Below, piece after piece: positions 16,257 through 25,159 of a stretch of 64,000 nucleotides of DNA. A program made the translations under genes and the position numbers. Numbering within the stretch: position 1 is the first letter of the stretch; each line of letters begins with the position of its first letter. The stretch is from Verrucomicrobiota bacterium (GTDB taxonomy: Bacteria > Chlamydiota > Chlamydiia > Chlamydiales > SM23-39), in the NCBI GenBank assembly GCA_018968815.1, contig JAGWZL010000004.1, forward strand, positions 24,834 to 88,833, given 5' to 3'. Under the pieces are notes generated by a model. The model was not told the origin of the DNA. It was given only the letters and a program-made list of their open reading frames with translations, and did no database searches.

Positions 16257-19200
16257 ATGAGTGTCGGTCACAGGCTGTCGTTGCCTGTGATCAGCACTAT
16301 ATGGAAAGTTCTTTGTTTACTCAGTACTTGGTTCGTCACAGTTTCTGGGGAAGCGACTGGCGCGCAGCGGGCTTTACAACCTTGTGAGTATATACCAGCA
16401 GATGTCTTGGGTTTTAGAGATATTGTGCGAAAATGTGCCCAGGAAAATCCTTTGCATGCTCTTGTAGACACTTCGAGCGGAGCCTATGTTTTACATGATA
16501 CAGACGGCAAGAAGCTGGCTCTTGTGAAACCTGTTGATGAGAGGAATCTAGGTCCTCAAAATAGAGTGGAGGCTCGTAGACAAGCCGATCTTTCCGATGA
16601 AGATCAGTATCAACAGAATTTTTATCCGGGACATCCTGCAAAAAGACAAGTTGTGGCAAAAAGATTAGATTTTGGGTCCGGAGCTTGTCTGCCGTTAGGG
16701 TATGTCGATGAAATGGATAGCGATCAGTTTTTTAGTGTGGAGGCGGCCAAAACAGGCCAGCCTGCGGGAGTGCAAAGAAAAGAGGTCTATGTTCAACAAT
16801 TTATCGAAAATACCACTCCTTTGGTCGAACTGCATCCCGACTGTTCTCAAGATCTAGACAAAGCTTATCAAATAGCGGGCCATCCAGTTTTGGATCAGGT
16901 GCCCTTAGAGGAATTTCAAAAAATAGCTCTCCTTGATCTTCTATTGTATAACGAAGATCGGCATGCCGGCAATCTTGTTATATTCAGAGATGCAATAGGA
17001 GTTCCTCATTTGATTCCGATCGATATGGATATGATCTTACCGGGGACATTTCAACAAGCGCCTCGGACAGGACTGTTTACTCATCGAAGAGCTGAAGAGC
17101 GTTTGACGCCGGACACTCTTGCTTGGATTGAAGCATTAAATCCGGAACAAGTGGCTTCAGTGGTTCGAGAGGAAGGGCTTGCGGAACCACTCGCCAGACA
17201 AGCAAAGATGTTAGCGCTTGTGTTAAAAGAGCTAGGTCCAGACCACTCCATTGCCGAAATGTCTCAGTTTATTTTTTCTAAACTGGCTCGCCTTGTAGAT
17301 CTTTCCAGAGCAAACGCTTTGCAAGCGCTCACGCCTTCTGATCGCGAAAGCTATCAAAAAAGCGAAGTCTTGCGAAAAGGCTTATGGGAAAACAAGAACT
17401 CTCTTCAGAATGCGGAGACATGGTATGAGACTTACAAGGCGGAGTCTAAGCAGAGGATCGAAACATTATTAGAAGAGAAAACGTTTGACTCTTTTCAGCG
17501 CGGCTTAGAGCGAGAGGCTGCTGCACTCAGAGCGCGCAAAACACGAGATATTACGTTTGGAACGACATATATCGCAGGGAATGCCGATCGGGATGCTCTT
17601 TCTAAGCTAGTCAGCGATAACCAGCAAGAATATGCCCAACATTGGGGTCTTCATGGAAAAGTGGTTACAGAAAGTTTACTACAAGGGCAGTGTCAGGGAG
17701 CCACAGGTTCCGTTGACTGCGTTCCTTATTGGAATAAAGTGGCTATTTTAAGGACATGGCTCCAACAGCCTTCTTCTGGAAAAGAAGAATGGTATGTTCT
17801 AGCAGATGATGATATGCCCATTACAAATATGAACATCAATCCTTACCAAGCCATCGATTTATTGAGGGAAGGGGATGATGCGAGCATCATTATCGCGAGA
17901 GATGTTGTCCAGTGGACGGGGGGACGCCGAGATCATTCTGTCAATACAGGGGTGCTGATGGTCCGCAAGGATCAAAACAGCAAAGATTTTATTGAAAAGT
18001 TATGGGCTAAGAGAAACGATGCTGCTACCCAAAGTTCCCACTGTCGAACGCTCGGGACTTGTAAAACCCAAGACGTTCTTCATGAGCAAGAGGCCTTTGC
18101 GAGAGTTCTTGCAGAAGATCCATCTCTTCTCAACAAGGTGGTGAAAGTTGTAAATTACAGAAATACGTACCGGGGACGAGAAATTGCTCTGAATACTTTT
18201 AGGCGGCATGGTTGTTTTGTCCGTGTACAAGACGGATGGAGTGACCGTTCATTTTCCTATAACGATCCCGCTGATGGGGCGTGGCGAGAGGGAGATTGGA
18301 TGGGACAAACGGCAGGGGTTCCTATCAAAGGCCGAGAATGTAGCACGGGGGAGCCTAGATCTTTTCGATTAGACTATTTACGTTCAATGTTAGAACGAAT
18401 CATTCCGATTGATGCAGAGGGCTCTTCTCTCCACACAAGCCAGCCAATAAGCGCTGCACAAGACACTGTGACTCAGAGTCTCGCTTATGAGGATAGGGAA
18501 CTATGGCACGAAATCGAAACGACCCTTGGAAAAAGAAACTACCCTGAGCCTACGAACAAGTGCAAGCCTAACGTTTGCTCCTGGCCGAAAGATTATGAGG
18601 CCCATGTAGAAAGCACGCTGGCGAAGATGGAAGGTGCCGATGCAAAAAAACATGCGCGGCTCGCGATCAACTGGGCGTGGGCGCACTATATTTTGGAGGA
18701 AGGAATGGGGAACGAAGGCAAGCCTTATCTTGCCAAGATTACAGATCCAGCCATCCAAGACACGGCGCGCGGGTATATTGATCACGTCATACGTAGAGAG
18801 GTTGACTCTTTAGGGCACCAGCGGAAGTTTGAAGAGGCAACCCAGCGTGTATCAGATATTCACTCTACTGCAGTACAAGCAGAGGCCATAGGAAGTATTG
18901 CAGAGCACAGACTGGCTTATGATCAGGAACTATTGCAAGAAATCCAAACGACCCTTGGAAAAAGAAACTACCATGAGCCTACGAACAAGTGCAAGCCTCA
19001 GATTTGCTCCTGGCCGAAAGATTATGAGGCCCATGTAGAAAGCACGCTGGCGAAGATTACAGATGCCGATACAAAACTAAAGGCGCAGCGCGCGATCGGC
19101 GAGGCGTGGGCGCAATATATTTTAGAGGAAGGAATGGGGAACGAAGCCAAGCCTTATCTTTCCAAGATTGCAGATGCAGCCATCCAAGACAAGGCGCGCG

Positions 19201-19970
19201 GGCATATTGATCAGGCTATCCTGCGACAGGTTGCCTCTTTAGGGCAACAGCGGAAGTTTGAAGAGGCAACAAAGCGTGTATCAGATATTCACTCTGCTGC
19301 AGTAAAAGCAGAGGCCGTAGGAAGTCTTGCAGAGCACAGACTGGCTTATGATCAGGAACTATTGCAAGAAATCCAAACGACCCTTGGAAGAAGAAACTAC
19401 CATGAGCCTACGAACAAGTGCACGCCTCACGTTTGCTCCTGGCCGAAAGATTATGAGGCCCATGTAGACAGCACGCTGGCGAAGATTACAGATGCCGATA
19501 CAAAACTAAAGGCGCAGCGCGCGATCGGCGAGGCGTGGGTGCAATATATTTTGGATCGCAATCTTGAGCGCGATAAGGCGCTTGCAAACATTGCAGATCC
19601 ATCGATCCGTACCATTGCAAGAAAGGGCCTTGAGAAAATGGTTTTAGAAACAGTCAAGACGCTTATACAGGAGAAAAAGTTTGACGAGGCTGGGAAAGTC
19701 GTATCCCAAATCCAAACCCCTTCTATACGCAAACAAGCAGAAGACAGTTTAGACGCAGGCTTGCTGAAGAGAATCAAACATATCCTCACTAAGACAAAAT
19801 CTAACCCACAATACGATGCGTCCAAAAATGCGGATTGTCGAGGGTGTTATTGGCCTGAGGATTTTGAACAGGCTATTGAAAAATTGATCTCGCAGATTTC
19901 TAATACTGATGTACAAGCGCAAGCAAGGAAAAGCATTGCCCAAGCATGGGCCCAGCATATACACAAATGA
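16257..19970 (+). CDS. Type II PI4K-like kinase / glycosyltransferase / repeat protein (candidate effector)
   Basis: 1237 residues from ATG 16257, chosen because GGAG stands 8 nt before it and it opens with a signal-like segment (IWKVLCLLSTWFVTVSGEA); an upstream ATG at 16191 has no such site. Residues ~65-300 match plant-type type II phosphatidylinositol 4-kinases: SSGAYVLHDTDGKKLALVKP (Lys91), VYVQQFIEN, catalytic loop NEDRHAGN (Asp234-Asn239) and metal site LIPIDMDMILP (Asp256). Residues ~430-690 look like a GT34-type glycosyltransferase: PYWNKVAILRTWL, LADDDMPITN (DDD 517-519), HSVNTGVLMVRK. From ~743 follow three 143-residue repeats containing CSWPKDYEAHV and a degenerate fourth. The stop lies inside a foldback element. 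Host-directed effector role is inference. Confidence 0.72.
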   Translation: MSVGHRLSLPVISTIWKVLCLLSTWFVTVSGEATGAQRALQPCEYIPADVLGFRDIVRKCAQENPLHALVDTSSGAYVLHDTDGKKLALVKPVDERNLGPQNRVEARRQADLSDEDQYQQNFYPGHPAKRQVVAKRLDFGSGACLPLGYVDEMDSDQFFSVEAAKTGQPAGVQRKEVYVQQFIENTTPLVELHPDCSQDLDKAYQIAGHPVLDQVPLEEFQKIALLDLLLYNEDRHAGNLVIFRDAIGVPHLIPIDMDMILPGTFQQAPRTGLFTHRRAEERLTPDTLAWIEALNPEQVASVVREEGLAEPLARQAKMLALVLKELGPDHSIAEMSQFIFSKLARLVDLSRANALQALTPSDRESYQKSEVLRKGLWENKNSLQNAETWYETYKAESKQRIETLLEEKTFDSFQRGLEREAAALRARKTRDITFGTTYIAGNADRDALSKLVSDNQQEYAQHWGLHGKVVTESLLQGQCQGATGSVDCVPYWNKVAILRTWLQQPSSGKEEWYVLADDDMPITNMNINPYQAIDLLREGDDASIIIARDVVQWTGGRRDHSVNTGVLMVRKDQNSKDFIEKLWAKRNDAATQSSHCRTLGTCKTQDVLHEQEAFARVLAEDPSLLNKVVKVVNYRNTYRGREIALNTFRRHGCFVRVQDGWSDRSFSYNDPADGAWREGDWMGQTAGVPIKGRECSTGEPRSFRLDYLRSMLERIIPIDAEGSSLHTSQPISAAQDTVTQSLAYEDRELWHEIETTLGKRNYPEPTNKCKPNVCSWPKDYEAHVESTLAKMEGADAKKHARLAINWAWAHYILEEGMGNEGKPYLAKITDPAIQDTARGYIDHVIRREVDSLGHQRKFEEATQRVSDIHSTAVQAEAIGSIAEHRLAYDQELLQEIQTTLGKRNYHEPTNKCKPQICSWPKDYEAHVESTLAKITDADTKLKAQRAIGEAWAQYILEEGMGNEAKPYLSKIADAAIQDKARGHIDQAILRQVASLGQQRKFEEATKRVSDIHSAAVKAEAVGSLAEHRLAYDQELLQEIQTTLGRRNYHEPTNKCTPHVCSWPKDYEAHVDSTLAKITDADTKLKAQRAIGEAWVQYILDRNLERDKALANIADPSIRTIARKGLEKMVLETVKTLIQEKKFDEAGKVVSQIQTPSIRKQAEDSLDAGLLKRIKHILTKTKSNPQYDASKNADCRGCYWPEDFEQAIEKLISQISNTDVQAQARKSIAQAWAQHIHK
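18481..19750 (+). repeat. 429-bp direct repeats within the effector-like gene
   Basis: Identical landmarks (gacccttgga) recur at 18521, 18950 and 19379, exactly 429 bp apart. Units one to three are nearly identical in their first half; the third diverges after about 19556 and a remote fourth copy (DCRGCYWPEDFEQAIEKL) follows. Such recent in-frame duplications can change copy number by recombination. Confidence 0.9.
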
Positions 19971-20130
19971 ACTCAAAAGTTGGTTTTTGGCTGCGCCGGA
20001 CATCCGCATTTTTGGGGCCGCCTGCATCGCTCAACTTATTCAAGTTGAGCTGCTTCAGCGCCGCTTCGCTGCCCCAAATCTGCGGCGCCGGCTTTGCCAA
20101 ATTCCCAACTTTTGAGTTCATTTGTGTATA
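19958..20130. mobile_element. 173-bp foldback element (MITE-like)
   Basis: Ends tatacacaaatgaactcaaa and the inverse match over about 26 bp, and the arms remain imperfectly complementary to the centre (CAACTT-attc-AAGTTG at about 20032-20047). TA at both ends is compatible with TA target duplication. It sits between two convergent genes, supplies the TGA stop (19968-19970) of the upstream one and could act as a bidirectional terminator. Part of the same end recurs at 8886. Confidence 0.85.
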
Positions 20131-20163
20131 ACACATTACTAACCCGCCGTAGCACAGGTTCCT

Positions 20164-22677
20164 CTACCTGATTTTGCAACGGTCGTGCTCGGAGTATTCC
20201 TCTTGGACTTTGGCCATAATGGCCGGATCGGGAGGACAAGGCTCTATCCCCCAAATCTCTTTGGCATAGGCCCGGATCGTCTCGTCGCTTGAAAAACGGC
20301 CCATGCCGGCAATGTTGTGAAGCGCCGTCTCGGCCCACGCCTTCGGTTGTAAATAGAGCGCATCGACTTTTTTTTGCGTCTCATAATAATTGCGCAAATC
20401 TTTCAATACGCGAAACGTATCCCGATTCACTAAGCTCTCATATAATTGCATGGAGGCGCTCGCCTCATCGGCATTTTCGGCAAACACCTGATCTTTGAGC
20501 GTCTCGACAGCGCGACGAATCGGTTCATCGTTTCTCAATACCTCTTTCGGATCGAATGGATGAGCGTTCTCAGCCGCGGATGCCCCAAAACGGAAAGGCC
20601 ACCATCGATCTCCAATCGCCTCACGCATTTCAATATTCGAACCATCTTCTGTGCCAATCGTCAACGCCCCATTCATCGCAAGCTTCATATTGCCCGTGCC
20701 AGAGGCTTCCCAACCAGCTGTCGAAATCTGCTCAGATAGATCAGCTGCCGGATGCATGATTTCGGCCCGGCTCACATTGTAGTTCTCCACAAACGCAATA
20801 CAGCACTTCTCCTGGGTCGCCTCATGCTCATGGAACCGGCGCTCCACCGAGCAGATCAGCTGCACAATCTGCTTCGCCTTCACATAGCCCGGCGCCGCTT
20901 TCCCCGCAAAAATGTAAAGCCGCTTTACATTGCGAGGGGTGGGCTCTTGAGACACCATGATGATATGCAAAAGATTCATCAGCTGCCGCTTGTACTCATG
21001 GATCCTTTTCGCTTGCACATCAAAAAGGGCGCTTGTATCCAATACGTGTGAATGAGACACGATATTGCCCTTCGCATCCCGAATCATGTTCTCTTGCGTC
21101 AGAAAGGCTAAGAACCTCTCTTTGTTTTTCCGTTTGACAGCCAAAAAGTCCATTTGAGAGTCCTCATCGGAGGCAAATTTGGCCAGTTTTTCAATTTCTA
21201 AAAAGTTGCAGATCCAACCTTTCCCAATTCTCTTCGTAATGAACTCAGCTAAAAGCGGGTTTGCGTGCAAAAGCCAACGCCTGTGCGTGACGCCATTGGT
21301 GATCGCCGTGAATTTGTCGGGGAACATTTCCGCAAAATCGCGAAACACCTTTTCTTTCAAAATCTTCCCGTGCAATTGAGAGACCCCGTTGACTTTGTGC
21401 GACCCGACGATCGCCAGGTGAGCCATGCGAATCTGCCCTCCTTCAATCATCGAAAGGCGCCGCACCCTCTCTTCATCCCCGGGATACCGGGCCCGCACTT
21501 GATCGCAAAAGTTTTGATTCAGTCGCTGAATGATCCGATATTGGCGCGGTAAAAACTCCTCCACTCTCGTCTCATTCCACTCTTCCAGCCCCTCCCGTAA
21601 AATGGTATGATTGGTATAGCCGCAAACGGTTTGGCACACTTCCCAGGCTTGGCTCCAAGAAAAATCAAATTTGGTGGTGAGAAGCCGGACCATTTCGGCG
21701 ACGATCAGCGCAGGATGGGTATCATTAATCTGAATTCTCACCTTATCGGCAAATTCGCGTAAATCGCCAAAAATGCGCAGGTGGCGCCGCACAATATCTT
21801 GTAAAGAGGACGAGACGAGCAAAAATTCCTGTTTGAGTCGCACTCTTTTGCCCAATTCCGGGTTGTCATTGGGATAGAGGACGTCGGTGAGTGCCATATT
21901 TTCGGACGCTTTCCCCAAAAGCCCTGCATTGAACCTTTGCAAATCAAAGTTGCGGGGCGAATCTTTGGTGGACCAAAGACGCAAAAGCAGCACCGAATAA
22001 TTCGGAGTTTCGCAATAACCAATGATCGGGATGTCGTAGGGGAGGGCGCGTACCTCTTCCCCATCTTCGAGAAGATACACCTCATCGCCATGTTTGTTTT
22101 GCGTCGGAATCAGCTTGCCTTGAAAATGGACGCTCGTTGCAAAGACATCGCGCCTTTGCTCCCAAGGATTTTCATTGAGAAGCCAGCACTCCGGCTTTTC
22201 CACTTGCGCCCCATTCCAAATTTCTTGCTCGAAAATCCCATATTGATAGCGCAAGCCATAGGCGCGCGCAGGATATTGGAGGGTCGCCAGGGAATCGATG
22301 AAGCAGGAGGCGAGCCGCCCGAGTCCGCCATTGCCAAGACCCGGATCGGCTTCGCAGGCGATCAAATCGCTGAAATTGCGATCCATTTTTTTCAAAACGG
22401 CTTGGACCAACGCATTCGCCCCCATACTGGTGATGTTGCTCGCTAAAAACCTGCCCGGCATATGTTCCATCGAAATATAGCTGAGTGTGCGCGGCTTTTT
22501 CTTTTGAAAGGTGGCCAGGGTGGCGCTATGATTGATCATGATCTCTTCCCGGAGCGCCAAACAAAAAGCATAGTAAAATTCTTCAGATGTCGCCTCCGCC
22601 GCCGTATGGCCCGCTCCTGTAATGATGTGATGTTTGATTTTCTGTACGAAAATATCGGATTGAGTCTCAAGATCCAT
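20164..22677 (-). CDS. glgP: Glycogen phosphorylase
   Basis: Releases glucose 1-phosphate from glycogen with PLP as cofactor; Chlamydiae accumulate glycogen. The 837 residues match the usual length. Visible: GLGNGGLGRLASCFIDSLAT, GYCETPNYSVLLLRLW-type segment (split here), NDTHPALIVAEMVRLL, TNGVTHRRWL, AKRIHEYKRQLMN, RLYIFAGKAAPGY, and the PLP-lysine block EASGTGNMKLAMNGALTIGT with EDGSNIEM. All catalytic blocks are intact. A 21-bp palindrome shared with pyrC lies at 20911-20931 within the RLYIF coding region. The gene stands alone, convergent with the effector-like gene. Confidence 0.97.
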   Translation of the reverse strand: MDLETQSDIFVQKIKHHIITGAGHTAAEATSEEFYYAFCLALREEIMINHSATLATFQKKKPRTLSYISMEHMPGRFLASNITSMGANALVQAVLKKMDRNFSDLIACEADPGLGNGGLGRLASCFIDSLATLQYPARAYGLRYQYGIFEQEIWNGAQVEKPECWLLNENPWEQRRDVFATSVHFQGKLIPTQNKHGDEVYLLEDGEEVRALPYDIPIIGYCETPNYSVLLLRLWSTKDSPRNFDLQRFNAGLLGKASENMALTDVLYPNDNPELGKRVRLKQEFLLVSSSLQDIVRRHLRIFGDLREFADKVRIQINDTHPALIVAEMVRLLTTKFDFSWSQAWEVCQTVCGYTNHTILREGLEEWNETRVEEFLPRQYRIIQRLNQNFCDQVRARYPGDEERVRRLSMIEGGQIRMAHLAIVGSHKVNGVSQLHGKILKEKVFRDFAEMFPDKFTAITNGVTHRRWLLHANPLLAEFITKRIGKGWICNFLEIEKLAKFASDEDSQMDFLAVKRKNKERFLAFLTQENMIRDAKGNIVSHSHVLDTSALFDVQAKRIHEYKRQLMNLLHIIMVSQEPTPRNVKRLYIFAGKAAPGYVKAKQIVQLICSVERRFHEHEATQEKCCIAFVENYNVSRAEIMHPAADLSEQISTAGWEASGTGNMKLAMNGALTIGTEDGSNIEMREAIGDRWWPFRFGASAAENAHPFDPKEVLRNDEPIRRAVETLKDQVFAENADEASASMQLYESLVNRDTFRVLKDLRNYYETQKKVDALYLQPKAWAETALHNIAGMGRFSSDETIRAYAKEIWGIEPCPPDPAIMAKVQEEYSEHDRCKIR
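20911..20931. repeat. 21-bp perfect palindrome inside glgP
   Basis: AATGTAAAGC, one central base, GCTTTACATT: the same arms as at 2978-2998 in pyrC, with C instead of T at the centre. It encodes VKRLYI on the minus strand, a conserved part of phosphorylases, so amino-acid constraint explains part of it but not the match to pyrC. Confidence 0.6.
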
Positions 22678-22745
22678 ATCTTTTGATATATACCGTTCGG
22701 GTTAAATATTCTCAATTTTGACCAGCGTCAAAGCTGCCAAAAATC

Positions 22746-24161
22746 TTAGGCGAAGCAGAACTTGAGCAAATAGAAGGTCAAGATGCTGAAGAGGGCGCAA
22801 AGGGGAATCGTCACCATCCAAGAGACGACGATCTCTTTGATGGTCTGCAGGTTGAGGGCTTTCAGTCCCCGTGCAAGACCCACGCCCAAAACAGCTCCGA
22901 TGAGCGCATGGGTCGTAGAAATCGGAAGACCCATTTTGGAGGCGAGGAGAATGGTGAAAGCGGCCCCAAATTCTGCAGAGAAGCCTCTTGTGGGGGTCAA
23001 TTCGGTGATTTTATGGCCGATGGTTTCAATGACCCGCCATCCCCAAGTAGCCAGGCCGATCACGATCCCTCCGCCTCCGAGAGCGAGCAGCCAGGAGGGT
23101 ACTGCTGAGGTTCCAGAGAGCATCCGGTGTTTGAGCACATCCAATACAGCAGCCACGGGACCGATGGCATTGGCCACGTCGTTGGCGCCATGGGCAAAAG
23201 CGACCAGGCACGCGCTGATGATTTGCAGGACGATGAAAATTTTTTCCACCCCGTGGTAATGATGGTGCGACGAATAGAGTTCCGGGGTGGTTTTTTTCAC
23301 TGTATCGTTGAGCGACTGGACGCGAGTCACGATTTGCGAGATCTCTTGCGAATAGGAAAGATTGCGATTGGAGAGGTGGACCCGTTGCAGATGGTGCAAA
23401 GCTTTTTCTAGGCTGACCGCCTGATAGGGATGAAATCCGTTATTCAGTTGCAAAGCGGGCTCTGTAATGCGCAAAATGAACGGGCGGCTGATCCAAGCGG
23501 CGAGTAGGCCCGCGGTGCAAGAAAGGGAGATGGCCATCCATATCGAAAGATGGAGATTCAGGCCGTGATAGACGAGGCTTAAAACAGCGATCGCCACACA
23601 CAGAAAGATGAAAAACGGGGTCAGTTTTTGACTCGCTTCGATCGGGTCCAGGGCAAAGAGGATTTTCCGTTGGATCAGACTAAAAATAGCGTAGGAGACG
23701 ATCCCGCTTAACACGGGAGACAGGATCCAGCTCGAAGCGATCCACCCTAAGGTGGACCAGTGGATCGCGCTGGGCCCGCCGATGCAAAGACCAAAGCCGA
23801 GTACAGCGCCTACAATGGCGTGTGTTGTAGAGACGGGCAGGCCAAAATAAGAGGCGATTTGCAAAAGGGCGCCCGTTGCCAGTAAGGAACCCATCATGCC
23901 AAAGACAAAAATCATCGGATCCGATTGAAACACGCTCGGTTCCACAATGCCCTTTTGGATCGTTTCCGAGACGCTTGAACCGACAAAATAGGCGCCTGAG
24001 AATTCCAGAATAGCTGCTAAAAAGACCGCTTTTTTCAGAGTCAAAGCTTTGGAACCGACCGACGTGCCCATGGCATTGGCGACATCGTTGGCGCCAATAT
24101 TCCAGGCCATATAAAAGCCTAAACTGAGAGTTAAGATCTGGATCAGTGTGATGGTTTCCAT
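22746..24161 (-). CDS. PiT-family inorganic phosphate transporter
   Basis: Inner-membrane phosphate permease driven by a cation gradient, 471 residues. The protein has the two duplicated PiT signatures: MAWNIGANDVANAMGTSVG near the N-terminus and FAHGANDVANAIGPVAAVL in the second half, each followed by GLPISTTHAxxGAVLG-type motifs (GLPVSTTHAIVGAVLGFG and GLPISTTHALIGAVLGVG). About ten to twelve hydrophobic helices and a central soluble loop are visible. It lies 19 bp downstream of the DUF47 gene, the usual partner, so the two form an operon, as in C. trachomatis. Confidence 0.93.
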   Translation of the reverse strand: METITLIQILTLSLGFYMAWNIGANDVANAMGTSVGSKALTLKKAVFLAAILEFSGAYFVGSSVSETIQKGIVEPSVFQSDPMIFVFGMMGSLLATGALLQIASYFGLPVSTTHAIVGAVLGFGLCIGGPSAIHWSTLGWIASSWILSPVLSGIVSYAIFSLIQRKILFALDPIEASQKLTPFFIFLCVAIAVLSLVYHGLNLHLSIWMAISLSCTAGLLAAWISRPFILRITEPALQLNNGFHPYQAVSLEKALHHLQRVHLSNRNLSYSQEISQIVTRVQSLNDTVKKTTPELYSSHHHYHGVEKIFIVLQIISACLVAFAHGANDVANAIGPVAAVLDVLKHRMLSGTSAVPSWLLALGGGGIVIGLATWGWRVIETIGHKITELTPTRGFSAEFGAAFTILLASKMGLPISTTHALIGAVLGVGLARGLKALNLQTIKEIVVSWMVTIPLCALFSILTFYLLKFCFA

Positions 24162-24180
24162 CTAATTCAGATGCGGTCCC

Positions 24181-24864
24181 TCATTTGATCTCCAGCAACA
24201 TGCGGACTCTATTGCCCAATTTTTCAGATAGACTTGCGAGATGTCCGATTTCTTCGATCAACGTTAAAAGTAAATGGAATGTCGGATGGGGGATCCCATC
24301 GCCTTCTTTGTAGAGCTTCGCAAGCAGTCGATTTTTTAACAGGGTCATCTCTTCTTCGGCGCCAGCGATTTGCTCCACCATGCCCTTGACTTTTTGCGCT
24401 TCAATCCCGCCAAAAGACGATTCCAGCAACTCTTCCAGTTCCTGCAACACCTTGCGTGCGAGGCCAAAAGTCTCCAGACTCTTCTCACAGAAAAAAGCAA
24501 AATCGGGTTGGATCAAAGCCAAATCAGAGATGGCTCTCATGCCTGAATGCAGCGCGATCGACTCGGTTTGGTCGGCGATCGCATCTTGCAAGGAGAGGAT
24601 GTCTAACACGGAGGCTCGATCCACCTGTAAAAATAAACTTTTGGGGAGATGATTGCGGATATCATTTTTGGTGAGGTCTGCTTCCTGTTCCAACAGATGG
24701 ATGCGCGTTTCAATGCGCTTCAGAGCATCCATTTCTTGCCCCATCAAGGCTTGGAACAGGGCAGGCAGCTCGCCCACGCAGGCGGCCACTTTGTTCATGT
24801 GTGTTTGCAGCAGTGCAAAAGGAGATTTCCCAAATAACTTTGCGATGCTCAACATGGAAATCAT
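24181..24864 (-). CDS. DUF47 / PhoU-like phosphate-transport regulator
   Basis: Helical protein of the PhoU-related DUF47 family that accompanies PiT permeases and is thought to tune phosphate uptake. The chosen ATG at 24864 (MISMLSIAKLFGKSPFALL) gives 227 residues and avoids overlap with the upstream small gene; a longer frame to 24951 adds only a basic, non-conserved tail. Long amphipathic helices dominate, with LEQEADLTKNDIRNHLPKSL and DRASVLDILSLQDAIADQTE carrying the ExxxD-type metal residues of the family. No DNA-binding domain. Confidence 0.85.
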   Translation of the reverse strand: MISMLSIAKLFGKSPFALLQTHMNKVAACVGELPALFQALMGQEMDALKRIETRIHLLEQEADLTKNDIRNHLPKSLFLQVDRASVLDILSLQDAIADQTESIALHSGMRAISDLALIQPDFAFFCEKSLETFGLARKVLQELEELLESSFGGIEAQKVKGMVEQIAGAEEEMTLLKNRLLAKLYKEGDGIPHPTFHLLLTLIEEIGHLASLSEKLGNRVRMLLEIK

Positions 24865-24883
24865 TGTATCGGATGGAACGGTT

Positions 24884-25120
24884 TTATTCTTCTTTTTTCC
24901 GCTCTTCCTCTCTTTTCTTCTGTTCTTTGAGGGCCCAGTTGAGCACCTCATTCATATTATTGGCGACATTTTTGACGAATTGGTCCGTTAATTGTTGGAT
25001 TTCGAGTGAAGTGAGGGGCACCCCGGGAAACATTTTTTCCCAAAATTTTCGAAATTCGGGAGATACTTTGTATTGCGGTTTGTAGTGGGGACTCGGACTC
25101 GTGGGAGATATTTCGGTCAT
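24884..25120 (-). CDS. Small conserved-looking protein, charged C-terminal helix
   Basis: A 78-residue protein of unknown function. The ATG at 25120 is preceded by a strong GGAGGAAGGAG tract 5 nt away, which supports real translation; a GTG 21 bp upstream would place that tract inside the gene. The N-terminus is Pro/Ser-rich (PTSPSPHYKPQYKVSPEF), the middle is amphipathic (LEIQQLTDQFVKNVANNMNE) and the C-terminus is a Lys/Glu-rich helix likely to form a coiled coil. It lies 19 bp upstream of the DUF47-PiT pair and may be co-transcribed. Confidence 0.65.
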   Translation of the reverse strand: MTEISPTSPSPHYKPQYKVSPEFRKFWEKMFPGVPLTSLEIQQLTDQFVKNVANNMNEVLNWALKEQKKREEERKKEE

Positions 25121-25159
25121 GTGGACTCCTTCCTCCGTCACAGTGTACTGGAAAGGGAA

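Noticed and set aside
23127-23411. Plus-strand frames opposite the phosphate transporter
   Set aside because: Shadows; the minus-strand frame has both PiT signatures.
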